Origin: Pseudescherichia vulneris NBRC 102420
GTDB lineage: Bacteria; Pseudomonadota; Gammaproteobacteria; Enterobacterales; Enterobacteriaceae
Length of the DNA: 34,865 bases
Reading direction: 5' to 3'
Assembly: GCF_000759795.1 (NCBI RefSeq)
Contig: NZ_BBMZ01000029.1
Coordinates: 1-34,865 of the forward strand
The notes below the pieces were generated by a model. That model searched no databases. It had not been told where the DNA came from and saw only the letters and a program-made list of their open reading frames with translations. Below are positions 29,461-34,865 of the stretch, one piece after another (positions within the stretch are counted from its first letter, which is position 1; each line of letters starts with the position of its first letter). The translations under genes were made by a program, and so were the position numbers.

Positions 29461-31103
29461 GATAATTTCTCCAGCATTTGTGCGTTGCTTGCACCGGGTG
29501 GTACCAGGGGCCAGACGTTCTCAAGCTCATCGATTGAGACATGAAGCAGGTAAGGCCCTTCGCTTGCGAGCATGGCGTCAAGTGCCGCTTCAACCTGGTC
29601 TTTACGGGTGATGTGCTGGCCGGGGATGCCGAAGGCGCGGGCCAGCATGAGGAAATCGGGGTTATCGGTCAGGGTGGTTTCGCTATAGCGCTCCTGGAAG
29701 AAGAGCTGCTGCCACTGGCGAACCATGCCTAAGCGTTGGTTATCCAGCAGAACGATCTTCAGCGGCAGCTGCTTTCGCTTCACGGTGCCCAGCTCCTGCA
29801 CGTTCATCATGAAGGAGCCGTCACCGGAGATACAGATCACGGTATCGTCCGGGCGTGCTACCTGCGCTCCAACGGCGGCTGGCAGGCCAAAGCCCATCGT
29901 GCCTAAGCCGCTGGAGGTGATAAAGTTTTCCGGGCGGCTGTAGGTCATATGCTGTGCGGACCACATCTGATGCTGGCCAACATCGGTGGTGACAACGCTA
30001 TCCTGCGGCTTGCGGTCGGAGAGCTGTTTTAATAGCAGCGGCGCGTAGATCGCGTCGCCCGGGTGATCGTAACGCCACTCATATTCTCGGCGCATCTCCG
30101 TGGCGTGCTGACGCCAGGCATCAACCGCTAACGGCTGCTGCAGCGCGGGCAACAGCGCATTGAGATCGCCCTGCAGCGCTACATGAGCCTGGCGCAGCTT
30201 GTTCATCTCTGCCGGGTCGATATCCAGATGGATCACGCTGGCGTGCGGCGCAAAGGTGTTCAGCTTGCCGGTAACTCGGTCATCGAAGCGTGCGCCTACG
30301 GCGATAAGCAGATCGCACTCCTGTACCGCCAGGTTGGCGGCTTTGGTGCCGTGCATCCCCAGCATGCCCAGGTAGTATGGGTAATCGGCCTCAACCGCTC
30401 CCAGTCCTTTCAGCGTACAGGTGGCCGGGATCTGCGTCGCGGCAATAAATTCCCGCAGTGCCGGAACGGCCTGCGCCATACCCACGCCGCCGCCGACGTA
30501 CAGCATCGGCTTCTGCGCCCGGGCCAGCATTTGGCGGGCTTCAGCAACGTTGGCATGGGGGAAGGCGTCCTCATCTACAACGGTGGAGAAATGCGGCTCC
30601 AGCTCACCCACGGCAACCTGGATATCTTTCGGGATATCAACCAGCACCGGACCTGGACGGCCTGAGTTTGCCACCTGGAACGCTTCCGCCATCACGCGCG
30701 GCAGCTCCTCCAGCGACTGCACCAAAAAGCTATGCTTGGTGCAGGCCAGCGACAAACCAAGGACGTCCACTTCCTGAAATGCGTCGGTACCCATAAACGG
30801 CGAGGCAACCTGGCCGGTGATGGCCACAACGGGAACGGAATCGAGCAGGGCATCGGCGAGGCCGGTGATCAGGTTGGTTGCACCGGGACCCGACGTAGCG
30901 ATGCAGACGCCGGTTTTCCCGGTAGAGCGGGCGTAGCCGATGGCCGCCATGGCTGCTCCCTGCTCGTGGCGACACAGCAGATGTTCCACGCCGCCGTCAT
31001 ACAACGCATCGTAAACCGGCATAATTGCGCCGCCTGGGTAACCGAAGACCGTTTCGACCCCCTGCGCCCGCAATGCATGTACTACCCATTGTGCCCCATT
31101 CAT
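29457..31103 (-). CDS. ilvG: Acetohydroxyacid synthase II, large catalytic subunit (intact)
   Basis: A 548-aa TPP enzyme that condenses pyruvate with pyruvate or 2-ketobutyrate. The catalytic glutamate is E47 in CRHEQGAAM. The FAD-binding middle domain is followed by the TPP/Mg2+ motif starting [14 protein letters not shown] in the C-terminal domain. The frame is uninterrupted, unlike the K-12 allele that carries a frameshift, so AHAS II should be active and growth resistant to excess valine. The start ATG at 31103 lies 2 nt after the ilvX stop. The product works with IlvM. Confidence 0.98.
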   Translation of the reverse strand: MNGAQWVVHALRAQGVETVFGYPGGAIMPVYDALYDGGVEHLLCRHEQGAAMAAIGYARSTGKTGVCIATSGPGATNLITGLADALLDSVPVVAITGQVASPFMGTDAFQEVDVLGLSLACTKHSFLVQSLEELPRVMAEAFQVANSGRPGPVLVDIPKDIQVAVGELEPHFSTVVDEDAFPHANVAEARQMLARAQKPMLYVGGGVGMAQAVPALREFIAATQIPATCTLKGLGAVEADYPYYLGMLGMHGTKAANLAVQECDLLIAVGARFDDRVTGKLNTFAPHASVIHLDIDPAEMNKLRQAHVALQGDLNALLPALQQPLAVDAWRQHATEMRREYEWRYDHPGDAIYAPLLLKQLSDRKPQDSVVTTDVGQHQMWSAQHMTYSRPENFITSSGLGTMGFGLPAAVGAQVARPDDTVICISGDGSFMMNVQELGTVKRKQLPLKIVLLDNQRLGMVRQWQQLFFQERYSETTLTDNPDFLMLARAFGIPGQHITRKDQVEAALDAMLASEGPYLLHVSIDELENVWPLVPPGASNAQMLEKLS

Positions 31104-31105
31104 AG

Positions 31106-31156
31106 TCAGTTCCCCGTTGTAAATCGTGAGAAACAGAATTTTGTGCTACAACCCAT
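31106..31156 (-). CDS. ilvX: IlvX, 16-residue peptide upstream of ilvG
   Basis: A 16-codon frame, [16 protein letters not shown], with a strong SD (GAGGAG) 7 nt before its ATG. It ends 2 nt before the ilvG start. It differs at only a few positions from the E. coli K-12 small protein IlvX as I recall it ([16 protein letters not shown]). It lies after the attenuator, so it is made only from read-through transcripts and may feed ribosomes into ilvG. The biochemical role is unknown. Conservation of the STKFCFSRF core supports real translation. Confidence 0.85.
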   Translation of the reverse strand: MGCSTKFCFSRFTTGN

Positions 31157-31187
31157 TCTTTGCTCCTCGCTGTTGTTTTAAGGCCAT

Positions 31188-31220
31188 AAAAAAACCCCCG
31201 GACCTTTCGGTGCGGGGGTC
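31188..31220 (-). terminator. ilv operon attenuator terminator
   Basis: The minus-strand RNA GACCCCCGCACC-GAAA-GGTCCGGGGG forms a GC stem with one mismatch, followed by seven U. It lies 22 nt after the ilvL stop. It forms when ribosomes run freely through the Leu/Val/Ile codons of ilvL, ending transcription before ilvX and ilvG. Confidence 0.93.
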
Positions 31221-31242
31221 TTAGTTCGTTAAGGCTTGTTTT

Positions 31243-31341
31243 TTAAGCCTTTCCTCGTCCAAGTGCAGCCCCGCACGGTGGGATAATAATCACCACCACG
31301 CTAATCACGACCAGGCTAATCACTCGTAGAAGGGCTGTCAT
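31243..31341 (-). CDS. ilvL: ilv operon leader peptide IlvL
   Basis: A 32-codon leader, MTALLRVISLVVISVVVIII then PPCGAALGRGKA, which appears identical to E. coli IlvL. Fifteen codons are Leu (4), Val (6) or Ile (5), including VVVIII at 15-20. Stalling at these codons when any of the three charged tRNAs is scarce prevents attenuator formation and lets RNA polymerase enter ilvXGMEDA. It starts at ATG 31341, 44 nt from the likely -10 of the P2 promoter. Confidence 0.96.
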   Translation of the reverse strand: MTALLRVISLVVISVVVIIIPPCGAALGRGKA

Positions 31342-31661
31342 TTTCTGTACTTTCTGGCTTCTTGTTCGAAGGAATACCTAAAGAGTTATCACAGTTTTTG
31401 CTAACGACACAAGATTTTTTTATAAGTTTTTTATTGGAGCGACAGCAGGTATTCATAAAACGTATTGTTTTATATAAGAAAAAGTTTAAGTGAAAATAAT
31501 TCACCTGCGAACGATTTTTCGCGACTGCGCGCCTGCTTCCAGGGTTAAGCATGCGTTGCATCTCTGACACAGATAGCGCTGAACCCAGGCCGTAAAAACG
31601 CAGATGCGTAGCTGTCGGTGAAAAACCGCAGCGGCATAATCCTGCAGTCACAGGAGGAGCT
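31342..31661. promoter_or_regulatory. ilvL promoter / comM upstream region (320 bp)
   Basis: There is no gene in this divergent spacer. On the minus strand TTGTGT (31412-31407) and GATAAC (31390-31385), 16 bp apart, correspond to the E. coli ilv P2 promoter. An A+T-rich tract just upstream (about 31413-31433) suits an UP element or IHF/Lrp binding. Toward comM there is an inverted repeat GCGAA-N6-TTCGC (31507-31522). A strong comM SD (AGGAGG, 31652-31657) lies at the end. No certain comM promoter was found. Confidence 0.6.
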
Positions 31662-33182
31662 ATGTCACTGTCGGTTATCTATACACGTGCGGCGTTGGGC
31701 GTCACCGCACCGCTTATTACGGTTGAGGTGCATATCAGCGCCGGGCTTCCCGGTCTTACCATCGTTGGGCTGCCGGAAACCACGGTCAAGGAGGCCCGCG
31801 ATCGGGTGCGCAGTGCCATCATCAACAGCGGCTATACGTTCCCAGCAAAGAAGATCACCATTAACCTTGCTCCTGCCGATCTCCCCAAGGAGGGAGGACG
31901 CTATGACTTACCTATCGCTATTGCGCTTCTGGCAGCCTCTGAGCAGCTCAGCGCGTCTCACTTAAGTCGGTATGAGTTTGTTGGCGAACTCGCGCTTACA
32001 GGCGCGCTCCGTGGCGTTCCCGGGGCGATCCCCAGCGCGCAGGAGGCCACACGCGTCGGCAGACAAATTATCGTTGCTAGCGATAACGAAGCTGAGGTCG
32101 GACTCATCGAAGCCGCCCGCTGCCTGATCGCAGGACATCTGCAGGAGGTATGTGCCTTTCTCGAAGGGAAACATCAGCTTCGGGAGGCCGTGCCCGATCT
32201 CGACGCTATTCCTGTTGCTGAAAACGATATCAGCGACGTAATAGGCCAGGAGCAGGGTAAACGAGCGCTGGAGATCACCGCTGCGGGCGGGCATAACCTG
32301 CTACTGATTGGCCCACCCGGCACGGGTAAGACCATGCTGGCCAGCCGCCTGAACGGCCTTTTGCCGCCTCTAAATAACCGTGAGGCGCTGGAGAGCGCGG
32401 CGATTGTCAGCCTGATCAATACCGCCATGCTAAAAAAACAGTGGCGGCGCAGACCCTTCCGCTCGCCGCATCACAGTGCATCTCTGACCGCCATGGTAGG
32501 CGGGGGATCGATTCCCGGGCCTGGCGAGATTTCGCTGGCGCATAACGGCATCTTGTTTCTGGATGAGCTACCAGAGTTTGAACGGCGCGTGCTTGATGCT
32601 CTGCGTGAACCGATTGAGTCCGGACAGATTCATATTTCCCGAACTCGGGCCAAGGTGACCTACCCCGCCCGTTTTCAGCTGATAGCCGCGATGAATCCCA
32701 GCCCTACCGGCCACTATCAGGGGAACCATAATCGCGCGACGCCAGAGCAGACGCTGCGTTACCTGAGCAAGCTCTCCGGGCCGTTTCTCGATCGCTTCGA
32801 TCTCTCTTTAGAGATCCCGCTTCCCCCACCGGGCCTGCTGCGCCAGACGGACAACCGCAGCGAGACCAGCGAGGCAGTACGCGCCCGTGTGCTTGCTGCA
32901 CAGGCGATCCAGTACCAACGGCAGCAGACGCTCAACGCCCGGCTTGAAAGCGCCGCTATACGCGATTACTGTCGGCTGCTGCCCGAAGATGCCGACTGGC
33001 TTGAAGAGACGCTTGCCCAGCTTGGGTTATCGATACGCGCCTGGCAGCGCCTGCTTAAGGTGGCACGGACCATTGCCGATCTGGAAGAGAGTGAGACGAT
33101 ACGTAGGGAACATCTTCAGGAGGCGCTGGGCTATCGCGCTATTGACCGCCTGCTCATTCACCTGCAGAAAATGATGGGATAA
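31662..33182 (+). CDS. comM: ComM/YifB family Mg-chelatase-like AAA+ ATPase
   Basis: A 506-aa protein, the length of E. coli YifB. The N-terminal ChlI/Lon-like domain (about 1-170; HISAGLPGLTIVGLPET at 24-40) is followed by an AAA+ module. Walker A is GPPGTGKT (217-224) and Walker B is ILFLDELPEF (about 295-304). A C-terminal Mg-chelatase-like helical region closes it. In Haemophilus and Vibrio, ComM is a hexameric helicase that promotes branch migration in natural transformation; the role in enterics is less clear. The start ATG has SD AGGAGG 4 nt upstream. The gene converges with maoP. Confidence 0.94.
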   Translation: MSLSVIYTRAALGVTAPLITVEVHISAGLPGLTIVGLPETTVKEARDRVRSAIINSGYTFPAKKITINLAPADLPKEGGRYDLPIAIALLAASEQLSASHLSRYEFVGELALTGALRGVPGAIPSAQEATRVGRQIIVASDNEAEVGLIEAARCLIAGHLQEVCAFLEGKHQLREAVPDLDAIPVAENDISDVIGQEQGKRALEITAAGGHNLLLIGPPGTGKTMLASRLNGLLPPLNNREALESAAIVSLINTAMLKKQWRRRPFRSPHHSASLTAMVGGGSIPGPGEISLAHNGILFLDELPEFERRVLDALREPIESGQIHISRTRAKVTYPARFQLIAAMNPSPTGHYQGNHNRATPEQTLRYLSKLSGPFLDRFDLSLEIPLPPPGLLRQTDNRSETSEAVRARVLAAQAIQYQRQQTLNARLESAAIRDYCRLLPEDADWLEETLAQLGLSIRAWQRLLKVARTIADLEESETIRREHLQEALGYRAIDRLLIHLQKMMG

Positions 33183-33205
33183 AAAAACAGGGGCCGTAGC
33201 CCCTG
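33181..33205. terminator. Bidirectional terminator between comM and maoP
   Basis: CAGGGGC-CGTA-GCCCCTG (33188-33205) forms a perfect 7-bp stem. On the minus strand it is followed by seven U (33187-33181), ending maoP. On the plus strand a shorter CATTTTAA tail follows, which could end comM. Confidence 0.9.
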
Positions 33206-33209
33206 CATT

Positions 33210-33548
33210 TTAATCGTCGGATTCGGTGTAATCTTCCGCACCTTCCATCTGCGGCTTACCGCCGGAGAGGGTATGGAAGCGTTTCGGACGCTTAATGCGC
33301 GTCATGTACTTACTCCAGACGCGTTCCGCTTCAGTGACGGGCTCGCGTTGACCACGGCAGACGGCGACAAACAGCTCTTCTTCTTCGGTCACTGGCTCAC
33401 GCTTGCCGAGATCGAGTTCGTTGAAAGCATAACCGTGCCGCTCCAGCAGCTGCGCCTCTTTGATGGTGAAATCACCATGACGAGAGAACCCGCGCGGGTA
33501 GTATTTGTTGTCGAAAAAACGATTAGTCGTCGTAAAGCTTTCCGCCAT
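33210..33548 (-). CDS. maoP: MaoP, Ori macrodomain organisation protein
   Basis: A 112-aa protein (formerly YifE, DUF413 family) that is nearly identical to E. coli MaoP. It starts [15 protein letters not shown] and ends with an acidic tail (AEDYTESDD). With its target site maoS, MaoP organises the Ori macrodomain of the E. coli chromosome. I chose the ATG at 33548 over one three codons upstream because it matches the family start. The gene is divergent from hdfR and near the rrnC end, as in K-12. The window itself shows no further mechanism. Confidence 0.95.
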   Translation of the reverse strand: MAESFTTTNRFFDNKYYPRGFSRHGDFTIKEAQLLERHGYAFNELDLGKREPVTEEEELFVAVCRGQREPVTEAERVWSKYMTRIKRPKRFHTLSGGKPQMEGAEDYTESDD

Positions 33549-33666
33549 CCCACACACTCCTAATTCTTTGGCCGAGCTATTTATGGCGCGGAGTATTAGT
33601 TACGCTTGACAGAGTGTAAAACAAAACATTTAAATCATAACGACAAATAATTTTGCGGAGAAAGCT
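33549..33666. promoter_or_regulatory. maoP/hdfR divergent spacer; probable maoS region and hdfR promoter
   Basis: A good plus-strand promoter for hdfR is present: -35 TTGACA (33606-33611), 17-bp spacer, -10 TTTAAA (33629-33634). In E. coli the MaoP target maoS is a short site close to maoP, so this spacer is the likely place. I cannot define the site from sequence alone. GGAG at 33657-33660 is the hdfR SD. Confidence 0.55.
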
Positions 33667-34488
33667 GTGGATACGGAATTGCTAAAAACTTTCCTGGAAG
33701 TAAGCAGGACTCGTCACTTTGGACGCGCTGCAGAAGCGCTCTATCTGACACAATCAGCGGTCAGTTTTCGTATTCGCCAGCTTGAGAACCAGCTTGGGGT
33801 AAACCTGTTCACCCGCCACCGTAATAATATTCGTCTTACGGTAGCGGGTGAGAAACTTCTGCCTTACGCAGAAACGCTAATGAATACATGGCAGGCCGCC
33901 CGTAAAGAGGTGGCACACAGTTCGCAGCACAATGAGTTCTCTATTGGTGCCAGCGCCTCGCTGTGGGAGTGTATGCTGAACGGCTGGTTGGGTCGGCTCT
34001 ATCAGACACATAAGAGCTTACAATTTGAGGCCCGTATCGCACAGCGGCAATCGCTGGTAAAACAGCTGCATGAGCGGCAGCTGGATCTGCTGATTACCAC
34101 TGAAGCCCCTAAAATGGATGAGTTCAGTAGCCAACTGCTAGGACACTTTGCGCTTGCGCTCTACTGTAGCGAACCGTCGCGCCTGAAATCGACCCTGAAC
34201 TACCTGCGGCTCGAATGGGGCCCTGATTTTCAACAGCATGAGTCTGGCCTTATTGCCAGCGATGAGATCCCGTTGTTAACGACCAGCTCCGCTGAGATTG
34301 CTCGCCAACAGCTAGTATCACTGGAAGGCTGCACGTGGCTACCGGTCAACTGGGCTAAGGACAAGCCCGATCTGCATATGGTGGCAGATACGCTGACGCT
34401 TTCACGCCCGCTTTACGCTATCTGGCTGCAAAACAGCGACAAACAGAGCCAGATTAAAGATCTTTTAAAAACCAGTGTGATGGAATAA
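33667..34488 (+). CDS. hdfR: LysR-type regulator HdfR
   Basis: A 273-aa LysR-family protein starting at GTG 33667, with GGAG upstream (E. coli HdfR 279 aa, also GTG). The HTH is visible in [20 protein letters not shown] (19-38). The effector domain begins near 90 ([19 protein letters not shown]). In E. coli HdfR represses flhDC and activates gltBD, and is itself repressed by H-NS. It is slightly shorter than the E. coli protein through small gaps near residue 117 and at the C-terminus. It converges with the trpT end of the rRNA operon. Confidence 0.93.
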   Translation: MDTELLKTFLEVSRTRHFGRAAEALYLTQSAVSFRIRQLENQLGVNLFTRHRNNIRLTVAGEKLLPYAETLMNTWQAARKEVAHSSQHNEFSIGASASLWECMLNGWLGRLYQTHKSLQFEARIAQRQSLVKQLHERQLDLLITTEAPKMDEFSSQLLGHFALALYCSEPSRLKSTLNYLRLEWGPDFQQHESGLIASDEIPLLTTSSAEIARQQLVSLEGCTWLPVNWAKDKPDLHMVADTLTLSRPLYAIWLQNSDKQSQIKDLLKTSVME

Positions 34489-34574
34489 TTCAAGGATACG
34501 GTGCAGGGACGCATCGTAGAGATGAGTTTGACAAGATAAGAGGATGAGTAGGGAGGAAACCCTAAATTGCAGGC

Positions 34575-34603
34575 AAAAAAAATCCTTTGCCTAAGCAAAG
34601 GAT
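34575..34603 (-). terminator. Intrinsic terminator of the rrnC-type operon
   Basis: ATCCTTTGC-TTAG-GCAAAGGAT forms a perfect 9-bp stem on the minus strand, followed by eight U. It begins 7 nt after the CCA of trpT and ends the rRNA/tRNA transcript facing hdfR. Confidence 0.95.
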
Positions 34604-34610
34604 CCTAATA

Positions 34611-34686
34611 TGGCAGGGGCGGAGAGACTCGAACTCGCGACACCCGGTTTTGGAGACCGGTGCTCTACCAACTGAGCTACGCCCCT
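34611..34686 (-). tRNA. trpT: tRNA-Trp (anticodon CCA)
   Basis: A 76-nt cloverleaf beginning AGGGGCG, with anticodon CCA in TCTCCAAAA and encoded 3' CCA. It follows aspT after a 55-bp spacer. The aspT-trpT pair at the distal end of the operon and next to hdfR identifies the rrnC position of E. coli. Confidence 0.98.
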
Positions 34687-34741
34687 AAATTTTCTTACTA
34701 TTAAGCCTGCTATAACTGAGCAGGCTTAATTTTATAATAAG

Positions 34742-34818
34742 TGGCGGAACGGACGGGACTCGAACCCGCGACCCCCTGCGTGACAGGCAGGTATTCTAAC
34801 CGACTGAACTACCGCTCC
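34742..34818 (-). tRNA. aspT: tRNA-Asp (anticodon GUC)
   Basis: A 77-nt cloverleaf beginning GGAGCGG, with anticodon GTC in CCTGTCACG and encoded CCA. It lies at the edge of the window. The 5S/23S/16S genes expected upstream on the minus strand would be just beyond 34865 and are not visible. Confidence 0.98.
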
Positions 34819-34865
34819 ACCGAATTTCTTTGTCACTACCCGGATATTTTATCCCGGTTAACTGC

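Noticed and set aside
31506-31523. A CRP-S (Sxy-dependent CRP) site upstream of comM
   Set aside because: The TGCGA and TCGCG half sites are 8 bp apart, while CRP sites need 6 bp. It was kept only as an unassigned inverted repeat.

Overview
This is a stretch of enterobacterial chromosome. Almost every gene can be matched by length, motifs and order to the Escherichia coli K-12 segment between the distal end of the rrnC operon and the argX-hisR-leuT-proM tRNA cluster, with the window reading in the opposite direction. Base composition is moderately GC-rich. That composition, the K-12-like gene order and a fabV gene not present at this place in K-12 suggest an Enterobacter/Leclercia/Lelliottia-type member of the Enterobacteriaceae. 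The sequence alone does not settle the genus. Nothing looks like a plasmid, phage, CRISPR array, toxin-antitoxin pair or defence island.

Layout. 1-700: minus-strand tRNA operon argX-hisR-leuT-proM with its terminator, followed by a decayed duplicate of the tRNA-Pro 3' end with a second copy of the terminator. 753-2138: amino-acid permease yifK. 2377-13239: the enterobacterial common antigen (ECA) operon, transcribed right to left as wecA-wzzE-wecB-wecC-wecD-wecE-wzxE-wecF-wzyE-wecG. The rffG and rffH genes that lie between wecC and wecD in E. coli are absent. 13434-15427: rho with its terminator and long leader, then trxA. 15563-18325: rhlB and gppA on the plus strand. 18375-20396: rep helicase, convergent with gppA. 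20480-20761: ppiC. 20820-23361: ilvC and its divergent LysR activator ilvY. 23537-24730: fabV, an enoyl-ACP reductase placed between ilvY and ilvA. 24794-31341: the ilvLXGMEDA operon on the minus strand, with leader peptide, attenuator, the 16-codon ilvX and an unbroken ilvG. 31662-33182: comM (yifB). 33210-33548: maoP. 33667-34488: hdfR. 34575-34818: trpT and aspT, the distal tRNAs of an rrnC-type operon, with its terminator.

How the genes work together. The wec block builds ECA: WecA loads GlcNAc-1-P on undecaprenyl phosphate. WecB and WecC make UDP-ManNAcA, which WecG adds. WecE and WecD make dTDP-Fuc4NAc, which WecF adds. WzxE flips lipid III, and WzyE with WzzE polymerises it. The dTDP-glucose and dTDP-4-keto-6-deoxyglucose that WecE needs must come from rmlA/rmlB-type genes elsewhere. 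The ilv genes give a complete isoleucine/valine route: IlvA makes 2-ketobutyrate, IlvGM is acetohydroxyacid synthase II, then IlvC, IlvD and IlvE act. It is controlled by attenuation at ilvL and by IlvY at ilvC.

I found no convincing wholly new system. The best leads are the split tRNA-Pro remnant at the left edge, the missing rffGH pair, and the fabV insertion with a palindrome over its likely -10 box.
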